Positions 1 to 10,384 of a stretch of DNA of 64,000 nt are shown piece by piece (position 1 is the first letter of the stretch; each line of letters starts with the position of its first letter). Made by a program: the position numbers and the translations under genes. The notes under the pieces are model-generated. The model worked only from the letters and a program-made list of their open reading frames with translations, ran no database searches and was not told the origin of the DNA. The stretch lies in the NCBI GenBank assembly GCA_963682175.1, contig OY821771.1, positions 32,632,201-32,696,200 on the forward strand. Reading direction: 5' to 3'. This stretch comes from Triglochin maritima. Taxonomy: Eukaryota; Streptophyta; Magnoliopsida; Alismatales; Juncaginaceae.

Positions 1-56
1 CCACCAAAAGCACAAAGAAAAGCCCAGAATAAAACTCAACTCGATCCGGAAAATTT

Positions 57-96
57 GGACCGCCAATTGGCGGTCCAAGACCGCCAATTGGCGGTC
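57..96. repeat. Paired palindromes, 5' LTR
   Basis: GGACCGCCAATTGGCGGTCC (57-76) is a perfect 20-bp palindrome. After two bases a second perfect palindrome of 18 bp follows (79-96). They sit about 120 bp upstream of the LTR TATA box, in U3. Related pairs occur in both Ty3 and Ty1 LTRs in this window. Confidence 0.9.
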
Positions 97-216
97 ACTT
101 TGGGCCCAAATCCACCAAGTTTTCTCCTGGACGTGTATTAATGTTTGTTTAGGCTATTTTTGGTATTGGTTTAGTCCCACATCGGGGGATTGTCCCGGAT
201 TAGCTTTTTCCATGCC

Positions 217-224
217 TATAAATA
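217..224 (+). promoter_or_regulatory. LTR TATA box
   Basis: TATAAATA follows the plant-LTR-like stretch TCCCACATCGGGG and precedes the presumed transcript start. The same box recurs at 7462-7469 in the 3' LTR. Confidence 0.7.
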
Positions 225-1108
225 GAACTCTTCACCTCCTATTGTAATCACTCCATATTTTAAGTGGCTATTCTTCCTACTAGAAGTGAGGCCTTGAAGC
301 ACACACTAAAGTAGGAGGATGCTACTTTTAATGTGAGTCATTTTATCAATAAAGTTTTGTGTTTCTTTCATTATTTGTTTTATGCTTCTTTTATTGTTTA
401 TGCATGTTTTAGTTTAATCGTCTTTTAATTCTAGCTTAGTTTTAATATGCTTTCTTTCCATAGTTTAATAATTAGTGTAATGTTTAGTGAGTAGTTCCAT
501 CCCCTTTGGGGGGTGGAGTAGATGTACATACATGCATTAGAGAATGGGATGAATGCTTTAATTTCAATGTGTTGATTAAACATGAATGTATGCTTGCTTG
601 TTTAGGATAGAATTTACAACTTGATGAGTTTTGCCAAAATGATTAGACACCTCTCATGCTTGTTTAGGTTCTGAAATAAACACCTTGCATATGTAAATGT
701 TAATCAACTAAGTTGGTGAATAGATTGATAGGTTTTGCCATAACATTTAGACACTTCCTATGCTTGATAAACACCACCTTCATGTGCTTAAAGAATGTAT
801 TCTACACCCACCTCTTTGCATGTGTGCACTCACTCCACCCCTTAGGGGTTTTCCATTCCTGAAATTCCAGCATTCTTCATTTGTTCTTAGCTTAGTTCTT
901 ATTTCATCGCTTGTTTGCTTCTTTCACATTTCGTACTTGTTAGCGTAGTATAGAGTAGAGTAGCATAACCAACTTTCTTCCCCCTCTTTTTGCCACTTGA
1001 TTTCGTACAAGCAAGAGGCTACTCACCTCCCTGAGGACGACCCGTACTTGCCACCGCTTCATCGCGGCCGTGCACTTGCGGTTTAATTAAAACGTTCAAT
1101 CAAGTTTT

Positions 1109-1125
1109 TGGCGCCGTTGCCGGGG
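1109..1125 (+). other. Primer-binding site, tRNA-Asp type
   Basis: TGGCGCCGTTGCCGGGG begins six bases after the 5' LTR. It matches the complement of the 3' end of plant tRNA-Asp as I know it, the primer used by Athila-type elements. Confidence 0.75.
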
Positions 1126-1260
1126 AGGTGCCAGTCCAGACTCTTGTTTGGACGATTCGAGTGGATTTAATTTTTTGTCTTGTAGTTTTCTTTGTCGCAG
1201 GCGACTTACATTGAGAAGGAGAAGTATCTGGTCAAGTTTGGAGGTGATCTGAGAGAAGAA

Positions 1261-1299
1261 GACCGCCAATCAGCGGTCTTCAACCGCCAACTGGCGGTC
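1261..1299. repeat. Paired palindromes in the 5' untranslated leader
   Basis: GACCGCCAATCAGCGGTC (1261-1278) and AACCGCCAACTGGCGGTC (1282-1299) are two imperfect versions of the LTR palindrome pair. They lie between the primer site and gag. The outer arms are kept and the centres differ. The rest of the leader (1126-2325) shows no gene. Confidence 0.85.
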
Positions 1300-2325
1300 T
1301 GGTAGCTTCATTTCGCCTCTAAATTTTTGTGGAGTATTTCTTTATCTGTTATAGTGATCTGGGACTCGATTTAGCATGTCTTGACCTATAGTTTGTTCCC
1401 AGATCAAGAATCAAACCTCCTTTAAGCAACTTGGACCCTAAAACTCAAAGCAAAAGATTAGGCATTATTCTTGTTTAAGTCATGCATCATGTATGTGACT
1501 TAGGCATTTAGATTGTCTTTTATCTTAGCTTTATTTTCTGTTGCTGAGAGCTGGCGTGAGGTACGCACCTTCTACTCTCATTCATGCATTTTGTATGAAC
1601 ATGCATTAGTTAGTAGGAAGTGCATTGCAACAAGTGTGAGTTGAGCGTTGTTTGGAGAGTTGATTGCTAGATTTAGGACTCCAAAACGCTACTAAGGAGG
1701 GGCTGTCCCGTAAAAGATAAGGTGGGGGATTTCATCACCCTTTCCTTCGCCCCAAAAACCACACTAATCAAGAGCCTAATTTTAAAATCAAGTAGACATT
1801 GGCCTTAAGGAATTCGGACGCATTAGGAGAGTGATCCGGTCCCGACCGTCATGACCTGATCGGCGTTGCCCACTTTGTCGATAGTAGGAGAGACGAGATC
1901 CCCGGATCTTGGCTCACTTGCTGGGCTTTGTGGTCCTCGTTGTAGGGAGGTGAGGCGTGTTGAGGCCGTGTGACCTCGCAGTTAGGCGTCGTCTAGCTGT
2001 AAGGACCTATAGCGACCTTAGGATTGTTTGAGCCTTGTTTGCTTGTGTGCTTCTATCTGTACCCATCCGCCGTAGCTTAAGGACTTCTTCCCTTCTCTCC
2101 TGAGTCATTCTTTCTCTCCTGTGTTCCCTCGTCTTCTCTTCTACGTACATTCTTTGTTTTTCAAAAAAAAAAAAAAAAGTGTTGTTTTGTGTGTGTGCAC
2201 CTTTGTGCATGCTTTCGTGGACACGAGACGAGAGTGGTCGTTTGACGAGGAGCGTTGTCAATCCGGCTTCGGTCATCGATTTCTCGACACCTTCCTCCTC
2301 TCGTGTCGCACGTAGTTCGGGTCCA

Positions 2326-5319
2326 ATGGCTGCTAATTTCCGTGAGGAGGAGCAGTTGCTGGACCCACCTGTTCCACCAGTGCTTCCAGTTGTCGTTCCC
2401 ATACCTCTACGTGATCGATGCTACCCGAGCCGTACAGCTCTACCCTCATGCATCGTATTACCAGAGGCTAATGGGAACCATTTTGAGGTTAAGCCTCAAT
2501 TCATTTCCATGCTCCCTCATTTCACTGGGAAAGGTGACCCCTATATCTTTCTCAGGGAATTTGAGGAGGTCTGTGCTATGTTCAAGCTGCAACAACTTAG
2601 CACAGACTCCATCCATCTTAGGCTCGTTCCTTTTGCACTAAAGGATGATGCCAAGAAGTGGTTGTACAGCAACCAGGCGAATTCCTTTAGGACTTGGGAT
2701 GAGTTTCAATCTGCATTCCTCAAGAAGTACTTTCCTAATCATCGGACTCAAAAATTGAGGAACGAAATCAATTCGTTCTATCAACATGAGACCGAACCAT
2801 TTCATGCATATCTTGAGAGGTTCAAAGAGCTACTATCCTCGTGCCCTCACCATGGCATTGAGTTGTGGCGTCTTTGTCAGATTGTGTATGAGGGTCTTCA
2901 CATCCCGTCCAGAACGCTCCTTGAGTCCATGTGTCAAGGAGAGTTCTTGGGAAAGGATGAAAGGGAGGCATGGGCCTTCCTAGAAGACCTCGCTGAGAAA
3001 ACCATGCAGTGGGAGAGTGTGAGGGAACCACCTGCATCATCTAGTATAGGAGCGAGGATCGCGAATGCAAACTCAACTAGATCGGGTTCCGCATTTGCTA
3101 TCGATACCACTACGGCCACCAAGGCACGCATGGCGGCCTTAATGCGCCGTATGGATTCGATTGAGCTCCAAAACCAACAAAGTGCACCTCACATGTCCAC
3201 ATCTGGTCCAGTTCCCTGTCATTCATGTGGTAGGATAGGTCATGTAGAAAGCGAGTGTGAGTCCATTCCTCCTGAGATGGAGCGTGTCAACGCCGTCTTT
3301 GATAGAGCCAGGAATGACCCATACTCATCATCTTATAATCCTGGATGGAGGAACCACCCCAATTTTTCATGGAACCAAACTAATGCCCCGGGTGGTCCTC
3401 CAAACTCCTCGAGACCACCTTACCAATCACACCAACCTCCCATGCATGCGCATCCCTATCAGCCACCCCAAGCGCAAACCACCAATCAATCGGGTTTCCC
3501 AAATTCCAATAATATGGAAACCCGATTCAATTCGCTTGAGACCTTGACTCGTGGACTTGAAAACTCAATGAAAAATTTTATGTCAACCACGAGTCAAGTT
3601 CTCACTTCAAATCAGCAGACCATCAAATCTCTAGAGCTTCAGATGGGCCAATTGGCTCAGTCTGTACATGAAAGAGAGAGAGGGTCTTTTCCTAGCCAGC
3701 CTGAGGCTAACCCCCGCATGTACCAACAACAACAAATGCAAAATGAGAATGTGGTACCTCGGGGGAGGCAAGTGAACCATGTGGAGGAACCTGTTCACCA
3801 TGTCAATTCCATTGTGACCTTAAAGAATGGAAAACAGGTTGACAATCACATTTCCTTGCCACACCCACCACCATCTATGCAGTCCCCTAGTGGGAATGGT
3901 GGTGAAGAAGAAGCTGAGGGTGAGGGTAATACACCAACGCTTCCTTCTTCTCAGGCACAGCAGAAAACCTACCTGCCAAAAGCTCCTTATCCAAGTAGGT
4001 TAACCAAAAAGCAGAGTGACAACATGGACAAGATATTAGAGGTATTTAAGCAAGTGAAGGTTAACATCCCCATGTTGGATGTCATCCAACAAATACCTCA
4101 ATATGCCAAAGTGTTGAAGGATCTCTGCACAACCAAGAGGAAGACCAATGTTCCTAAGAAAGCATTCTTGGCTGCAAATATAAGCTCTCTTTTGTCCAAT
4201 CCCACCTACACAAAATACAAGGACCCTGGGTGTCCTACTATTCAGTGTACGATAGGGGACACTAGATTGAGCAATGTATTGCTTGATTTAGGATCGGCGG
4301 TCAACCTCCTCCCATTCTCTGTTTATCAACAGTTGAACTTGGGAGAATTGAAACCAACTAAGATCACCCTCCAATTGGCGGATAGATCCATTCGTATTCC
4401 CATGGGGATTATCGAGGACGTGCTTATCAAAGTTGGAGATTTTATATTCCCAGTCGATTTTGTTGTCCTCGATACCAATCCTGTTGCGAACACCCACTCT
4501 CAAATACCTTTGATTTTGGGTAGACCATTTCTGGCAACCTCCAATGCCTTGATTAATTGTAGAAATGGTCTCATGAAGCTCTCATTCGGTAACATGAGTG
4601 CCGAGTTTCATGTGTTCAACTCTGGTAGGCAACAGGAACCCATGGATGAACCTTTAAATCTAAATCTCATCCGCCAATTGGAGAAAGCACCACAGAATCA
4701 ACGAACACCCCTAACCCCAATGCAACACATTGAGAATGTTCGTGAGCCCAGCGAAGACTCATTGCCTGTCTTTGCAATGCAACAGAGTGAGCTGGCCTCG
4801 AACATGAATGTCCAAAGGGAGTGTTCGTTGCATGATTCAGTTGAGAGTACTAGTGAGAGTGAGACACCTCATCATATGCCTATACCAGAAGGTGTCTCTA
4901 CCTCATGTCCCATGGCCATTGAGCCATTTGAGCTTCATTTTGACTCCAACAAGGACCCACCTATGACCGAGCTTATGCTTGATGATCTAAATGATGGTGG
5001 GAGGTCCTTGTTGGATGACTTGGGGAGAAGCCCCATTCTTAGTGATGCAGGTCTGCTGCATCCATCGAATGAGCTTGAGGAACTCATTCCGATGCACCCG
5101 CCTATTGGTTGGAGGGTTTTCTTCGATGAGCAATTAAACCCTAGTGAGGCAACACAACTTCATTCTTTGTTGCCCACAACCAACCAATATCATGAGGGGT
5201 TCGAGCCGTTCAGCTTTGACCTTTCACCCCTCATGACACCTCAGAGTACCAGTGAAGTTTGCCCATCTCGGCAAGTCTCTGGTCCTCATGACTTGATGTT
5301 CTCATTTGATGTTCCTTGA
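2326..5319 (+). CDS. gag-pro: Gag-protease polyprotein of Athila-like retrotransposon
   Basis: An intact ORF, 997 residues from the ATG at 2326. The same frame is open back to an ATG at 2179, but 2326 (MAANFREEEQ) is the likelier start because the upstream 49 residues are Cys/Ser-rich and not Gag-like. Residues about 60-200 form the retrotransposon Gag fold region (KWLYSNQ...FLKKYFPN...). A CCHC zinc knuckle, C-X2-C-X4-H-X4-C, lies at about 298-311 and should bind the RNA genome. An aspartic protease follows, with catalytic Asp about 654 in L-L-D-L-G-S-A-V-N-L-L-P. The Asp-Leu-Gly form is usual for Athila. About 270 acidic, low-complexity residues then end the protein where pol would normally begin. 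Gag builds the particle and the protease cleaves it. With no stops in a 3-kb frame, it could still be functional. Confidence 0.9.
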   Translation: MAANFREEEQLLDPPVPPVLPVVVPIPLRDRCYPSRTALPSCIVLPEANGNHFEVKPQFISMLPHFTGKGDPYIFLREFEEVCAMFKLQQLSTDSIHLRLVPFALKDDAKKWLYSNQANSFRTWDEFQSAFLKKYFPNHRTQKLRNEINSFYQHETEPFHAYLERFKELLSSCPHHGIELWRLCQIVYEGLHIPSRTLLESMCQGEFLGKDEREAWAFLEDLAEKTMQWESVREPPASSSIGARIANANSTRSGSAFAIDTTTATKARMAALMRRMDSIELQNQQSAPHMSTSGPVPCHSCGRIGHVESECESIPPEMERVNAVFDRARNDPYSSSYNPGWRNHPNFSWNQTNAPGGPPNSSRPPYQSHQPPMHAHPYQPPQAQTTNQSGFPNSNNMETRFNSLETLTRGLENSMKNFMSTTSQVLTSNQQTIKSLELQMGQLAQSVHERERGSFPSQPEANPRMYQQQQMQNENVVPRGRQVNHVEEPVHHVNSIVTLKNGKQVDNHISLPHPPPSMQSPSGNGGEEEAEGEGNTPTLPSSQAQQKTYLPKAPYPSRLTKKQSDNMDKILEVFKQVKVNIPMLDVIQQIPQYAKVLKDLCTTKRKTNVPKKAFLAANISSLLSNPTYTKYKDPGCPTIQCTIGDTRLSNVLLDLGSAVNLLPFSVYQQLNLGELKPTKITLQLADRSIRIPMGIIEDVLIKVGDFIFPVDFVVLDTNPVANTHSQIPLILGRPFLATSNALINCRNGLMKLSFGNMSAEFHVFNSGRQQEPMDEPLNLNLIRQLEKAPQNQRTPLTPMQHIENVREPSEDSLPVFAMQQSELASNMNVQRECSLHDSVESTSESETPHHMPIPEGVSTSCPMAIEPFELHFDSNKDPPMTELMLDDLNDGGRSLLDDLGRSPILSDAGLLHPSNELEELIPMHPPIGWRVFFDEQLNPSEATQLHSLLPTTNQYHEGFEPFSFDLSPLMTPQSTSEVCPSRQVSGPHDLMFSFDVP

Positions 5320-6933
5320 CCAAATGATTATGAGAATATCTTGGTTGATGTATATATCTTGTAAAAAAAAAAAAAAAAAAAAGAAAAAAAAAGAGAGTAA
5401 TAAAAGACTCCTTTAGTGAGCATCGATTGTTGTGGGCCCCAACCCTTGTGTACTTGGGCCCAATCTCTTCACGTATTTATCTCCCTTCTTCAGCTTCTCA
5501 CAGGTTTTGAGGGAATTTGGGTTTGTGTCCATCAACATGACCCTGAACGTCCCTTTGTACTTCATGTTGGTGAGATCTTTAGTTTTTCATGCATGTATCC
5601 ATGTAGTATCTTGTTCACATTCATTGAGGACAATGCATGAAGTAGGTGTGGGGGGGTGTTTTACGTGTGTACATAGTCGAGTCTTTTTCTTTTGATTTTG
5701 TTTTCTTTTTGTGTGTATTGTTAGGGTCATGCTAGTGTGCTGCATTTAACATTGATATATCTGCTTGCCATGATCCTTGGGTGACTTGTCTTCTTTTGCT
5801 TGCGTAGTGCTTTAAAATTTTCACATTTCTTTCAAAATCTTCATGTGTTTGCGAAAGAAAATGTTTTTGTGGGTTTTGCGTGTGTTTAGCATGTGCAAAA
5901 CCGTTGAGAGGCAAAGTAAAAAGAAAGCTCCCAAAATTGTCTTGAATTTGATGCATTAGGATTTCTAGTTTACTGGCTTTAGGTCTTATCGAGTCATTAG
6001 GATGCACCCCGGTTTTCCCTCGGGGGGCGTGTAATCATAGGGTTTCAGCACTCAAACATTTAAAGAAGTCCACCCTGAACCTAGTGAGTCAAATAATTCG
6101 TGTCTGTTAGTATGAGGAAGTTTGTGGTAGTCAAGGGCCCTTAATCTCTTTTTGTGAAACTTAAGTGTAGGGGTTTTGGTTCCCATGTAGATAAATGAAT
6201 AAGTGGTGTTCTCTCATCTCGCACGGCTCCTATCACTCGGGAAAGTAGGTCTGAGGGGACTTTGTGCCTGGTGCTTTCGAGTCATCTGACTTGGGATGCA
6301 CCGACCGAACTCCCATTACACGGGTGGTAGGGATCGCCCTATGTGGAGATTTGGGGGAAGGTGTACGTGATAGTGTAAGTCCTCATAGGCAATGATGCAC
6401 GAAACCTGACCCTGGGAGAATCAAACACCAACCAATAAAATGCTCCAAAGAAAAAGAAAAAAAAAAGAAAAAAAGAAAGAAAGAAAAAAAAAAGAAAAAA
6501 AAAAGAGAGTCAAATAAGAACCAAAATGGACTTTACACATTGTATCACATTCAGAAGTTAAGGGTGCCCATGTCTTTCACTTAATTCCTTAGTTAACTCT
6601 CACGAATAACTCATTAGGCTAGGTGTGTGGACTGATTACATATATAGAGTCGACCCGTAGTGTTACCGCGTCCCATGATCGACAAAATGAGTCCAACGAG
6701 TCGTGTAGCTAGATTGATTAATGCATCTTGTTCGGATTTTGTGGGTATATCCGCTGAAAACCCTCAGGAGACAACACTCCTCCTCCTTGGCGACAAGGAG
6801 GTTTAACAGCTTGTTGCACGTGCTAAGTGCAACCGTGATTCCTACGAAAGTGAGTTAGGATTTCTTGTTTTTCGCATGTTTTTCTCTTTCTTTGTTTTGC
6901 TCGGGACTAGCAAAAGTTAGGTGTGGGGGTATT
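5320..6933 (+). other. Non-coding tail between gag-pro and 3' LTR
   Basis: No pol domain is visible in any frame. The stretch holds an A-rich run (5362-5397), a G-rich purine tract (AGGTGTGGGGGGGTG near 5643) that looks like a second polypurine tract, an A/G-rich run (about 6446-6507), and the 3' polypurine tract AGGTGTGGGGGT at 6919-6930, just before the LTR. This replaces the 3-4 kb of RT-RNase H-integrase expected in a full element. Confidence 0.7.
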
Positions 6934-8347
6934 TGATTGACATCATTTCATGCTCATATTTGTATCTTATATCCATTATCTTTCACCTAAACAATGCTAT
7001 GTTACGAGTTTTATGTTTAGTTTTCAGGAATAATTAGGTTTGAAGAGATGAAGCATAAAAGGACCCAAAAGCTGGGAAAAAGGACTGGATTGTGAGATCT
7101 GGGGACCAAGATGCAAGGAAGAAGGACCTGATTGCAAGACAGAAGGACCTAAGAGCAAAACAGAATACTCCTCACCATCATGGGGAGTATTTTGGCAATT
7201 CTATTCGGGTCGGAGCTCCAACAAACGAAGTAGATGCATCAAAGACCACCAAAAGCACAAAGAAAAGCCCAGAATAAAACTCAACTCGATCCGGAAAATT
7301 TGGACCGCCAATTGGCGGTCCAAGACCGCCAATTGGCGGTCACTTTGGGCCCAAATCCACCAAGTTTTCTCCTGGACGTGTATTAATGTTTGTTTAGGCT
7401 ATTTTTGGTATTGGTTTAGTCCCACATCGGGGGATTGTCCCGGATTAGCTTTTTCCATGCCTATAAATAGAACTCTTCACCTCCTATTGTAATCACTCCA
7501 TATTTTAAGTGGCTATTCTTCCTACTAGAAGTGAGGCCTTGAAGCACACACTAAAGTAGGAGGATGCTACTTTTAATGTGAGTCATTTTATCAATAAAGT
7601 TTTGTGTTTCTTTCATTATTTGTTTTATGCTTCTTTTATTGTTTATGCATGTTTTAGTTTAATCGTCTTTTAATTCTAGCTTAGTTTTAATATGCTTTCT
7701 TTCCATAGTTTAATAATTAGTGTAATGTTTAGTGAGTAGTTCCATCCCCTTTGGGGGGTGGAGTAGATGTACATACATGCATTAGAGAATGGGATGAATG
7801 CTTTAATTTCAATGTGTTGATTAAACATGAATGTATGCTTGCTTGTTTAGGATAGAATTTACAACTTGATGAGTTTTGCCAAAATGATTAGACACCTCTC
7901 ATGCTTGTTTAGGTTCTGAAATAAACACCTTGCATATGTAAATGTTAATCAACTAAGTTGGTGAATAGATTGATAGGTTTTGCCATAACATTTAGACACT
8001 TCCTATGCTTGATAAACACCACCTTCATGTGCTTAAAGAATGTATTCTACACCCACCTCTTTGCATGTGTGCACTCACTCCACCCCTTAGGGGTTTTCCA
8101 TTCCTGAAATTCCAGCATTCTTCCTTTGTTCTTAGCTTAGTTCTTATTTCATCGCTTGTTTGCTTCTTTCACATTTCGTACTTGTTAGCGTAGTATAGAG
8201 TAGAGTAGCATAACCAACTTTCTTCCCCCTCTTTTTGCCACTTGATTTCGTACAAGCAAGAGGCTACTCACCTCCCTGAGGACGACCCGTACTTGCCACC
8301 GCTTCATCGCGGCCGTGCACTTGCGGTTTAATTAAAACGTTCAATCA
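6934..8347 (+). repeat. 3' LTR of the Athila-like element
   Basis: A complete 1414-bp LTR, starting TGATTGACATC after the polypurine tract and ending ...CAATCA. It carries the palindrome pair at 7302-7341 and a TATA box at 7462-7469. The sequence after the LTR starts directly with minisatellite units. Confidence 0.92.
7302..7341. repeat. Paired palindromes, 3' LTR
   Basis: An exact copy of the 57-96 pair: 20-bp and 18-bp perfect palindromes separated by AA. Confidence 0.9.
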
Positions 8348-8960
8348 ACACACAACGTATTCCGAACAGACAGAAACTTTTTCCGAACAGACACACAACT
8401 TAATCCGAACAGACACACAACTTAATCCGAACAGACGCACAACTTATTCCGAACAGAAACACAACTTAATCCGAACAAACACACAACTTAATCCGAACAG
8501 ACACACAACTTATTCCGAACAGACCCACAACATATTCCGAACAGACAGACAGCTTATTCCGAACAGAACCACAACTTAATCCGAACAGACAGAAACTTAA
8601 TCCGAACAGACACACAACTTAATCCGAACAGACACACAACATATTCCGAACAGACATACATCTTATTCCGAACAGACCGACAACTTAATCCGAACAGACA
8701 TACAACTTAAACCGAACAGACACACAACATATTCCGAACAGACACACAACATATTCTGAACAGACACACAACTTAAACCGAACAGACACACAACTTAATC
8801 CGAACAGGCAGAAACTTAATCCGAACAGACACACAACATATTCCGAACAGACACGCAACTTAAACCGAACAAACACACAACATATTCCGAACAGACAGAA
8901 AACTTAATCCGAACAGACACACCACTTAATCCGAACAGACAGAAAACTTAATCCGAACAG
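8348..8960. repeat. 22-bp minisatellite, about 28 units
   Basis: Head-to-tail units of 21-22 bp with the core CAACTTAATCCGAACAG. I count about 28, from the retrotransposon border to 8960. Units vary mainly at a few positions (TTAAT, TTATT, CATATT). There are no unique spacers. Several minus-strand frames stay open through the array because the unit lacks stops there, giving repeated VRIKLCVCSD-like translations that are not real proteins. On the minus strand the array follows a splice-donor-like site of the DUF1985 pseudogene. Confidence 0.9.
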
Positions 8961-8987
8961 ACACAAAAAAAACCAAAAAACGCTTAC

Positions 8988-9746
8988 TTGTAGTATTGCC
9001 ACACAACCGTCGACGTTCCCCTGCCTCATAATGGGGTTCCCTGCCTTTCTCCTCTCCTGCAGTTCTAAGCTGGCTTTCTCCAGGCCTCGGGCCAGGGCTT
9101 CGTGAACTGCACTTGCCCATGCGTATCTGTTTATGCGTCTGATGTTCCTCAAATGGTGCATGAACCATTGCTTCGGTCAAAGTGTTCCATTATAGAACAA
9201 AAAATGGTTGAAGATGAAAGAAAATTTGGAGACGAACGTACTCCTCCGTGTCGTCCATGGCACTGCTTGCCAGCAGATGACCTAAAAGTTGTGTGTTGTC
9301 AAGGTTCACCCCTTCTCGCCTCTGTACACCCAATGGTTCCATCACCACGGTCTTCCCATGCATACGTAACCCAAAAATTAGGGCAACGTCTTCCGGTGTA
9401 AGGGGAACTACCCCTGATCCTATTCTCAGCCCCACCTCCTCCTCATCGTAGTGTTCGACGAACCAACCGACTATTTCGTTGTCCGTAGTAATGTTAGGAA
9501 GGTCTAGGAAGTGACCGAAAGGGGTGCTCCGGAAAACCTCCTTCTCAACCTTCTTCATCCTGTCAAACTGCTTTCGGATGACCGTCCAGGAGCACCGGGA
9601 TTCCCGGAAGTAGTAGGTGGTTCCCTAAAACAAAAAATTGAAGAAACGAAAGTTCATCAAAAAAATAACGACCCAGGGGAAAAAAATGAGAGACCCACCG
9701 CTTCTGGGATAGGTTCGCTATCGACGGCAGGAGTCGAAGAATCCAT
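8988..9746 (-). pseudogene. DUF1985/plant-mobile-domain-like gene, broken
   Basis: Read on the minus strand, ATG at 9746 starts MDSSTPAVDSEPIPEA, then a GT donor (9698). A pyrimidine-rich acceptor gives exon 2 from 9624, in phase. Exon 2 encodes W-T-V-I-R-K-Q-F-D-R-M, then F-G-H-F-L-D-L-P and L-T-P-E-D-V-A-L-I-F-G-L-R. This is the pattern of the DUF1985/mobile-domain family that often precedes ULP protease domains in plant transposon-borne genes. A frame change and a stop near 9180-9200 break the frame. It then resumes with W-F-M-H-H-L-R-N-I-R-R-I-N-R-Y-A-W and ends at G-C-V-A-I-L-Q before a GTAAGC donor (8987). No protease part follows: the minisatellite and a retrotransposon lie there instead. 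The molecular role of this domain is not established. Confidence 0.6.
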
Positions 9747-10376
9747 TATCGTTTAATCGGGAAGAAAGAAAGCCGGAAAAGGTTCACAGGTACGCTTCCT
9801 CCGTTCACAGGTAATACAACGAGAAAGAAGGGTAAGCGAGACTCTCCCTTTCGGTCTGGATATTTTTTATCTTCCTCGGTATCCGAACCGTCGTTCGTAG
9901 GGTGTCTGCCGCTGTCTTATCTGGAAAGCAACCGTCGTTCTTCGAAAACCGTCAAAAAAAAAAAAAAATTAAGGCGCGTTTGGAAAGGGTGATATGACAA
10001 TCCTAGTAGACGTTGACTCGACAACTTTTGGGTGCTACGTAGGGCGCGTCACGGACGCCCGCGTTCGTGTATAACGACCCTTATGAGAGAGCCTAGATGA
10101 TTTTGCTTCATTCCGATCGAGAAATAAAGTTTCATCTCCCAAGACAATAACATGAAGGCAAATCACGAATTTCCAAAATGTCATATTCTTTAATGGTCAA
10201 GATAAACTTCTAAATATCACACTCTATCTGCAAACTAATCTACACGTGATGCTTTTATTTACTAAGACTCATTTGCATACAATACATAAACAGACACAAC
10301 AAAGCAACGATGAAGGCCATGAGGCTGGTTGTTCGGTTTGAGGGTGATTACTTTTTCACGTTCGCTAGATAGCTTA
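9747..10376. other. Spacer, no gene recognised
   Basis: Upstream flank of the DUF1985 pseudogene. It holds a short A-run (about 9953-9968) and no coding pattern or repeat I can name. Confidence 0.4.
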
Positions 10377-10384
10377 GCTACAAC

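Larger units (their letters stand above)
1..1102 (+). repeat. 5' LTR (partial) of the Athila-like element
   Basis: This is the right-hand 1102 bp of a 1414-bp LTR, ending in ...TCAATCA just before the primer-binding site. It contains a TATA box at 217-224, a polyadenylation-type AATAAA at 348-353 and the paired palindromes at 57-96. A 62-codon ORF at 760-948 repeats in the 3' LTR and is not thought to be a gene. Confidence 0.92.
1..8347 (+). mobile_element. Non-autonomous Athila-like Ty3/gypsy LTR retrotransposon (gag-protease only)
   Basis: The element runs LTR, primer-binding site, gag-protease ORF, non-coding tail, polypurine tract, LTR. The left LTR is cut by the window edge (about 312 bp missing), so the left target duplication is not visible. 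The 3' LTR is 1414 bp and ends in TG...CA. The two LTRs align at a constant offset of 7245 with no indel, and by eye I found one mismatch (A at 879, C at 8124), so the insertion is very recent. No reverse transcriptase, RNase H or integrase lies between the ORF end (5319) and the LTR (6934). It must therefore use enzymes from another element. The tRNA-Asp-type primer site and the D-L-G-S protease motif suggest the Athila lineage. Two solo LTRs of the same family lie at 29269 and 36479. Confidence 0.88.

Noticed and set aside
760..948. 62-residue ORF, repeated identically at 8005-8193
   Set aside because: It lies inside both LTR copies, so identity only reflects the LTR. No family match or coding sign.
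2007..2402. 131-residue minus-strand ORF with a Phe run
   Set aside because: Antisense of the leader and gag start; the Phe run is the poly-A stretch read backwards.
8348..8960. Evenly spaced short repeats that resemble a CRISPR array
   Set aside because: Units are contiguous with no unique spacers, no cas-like genes exist, and the context is plant. It is a minisatellite.
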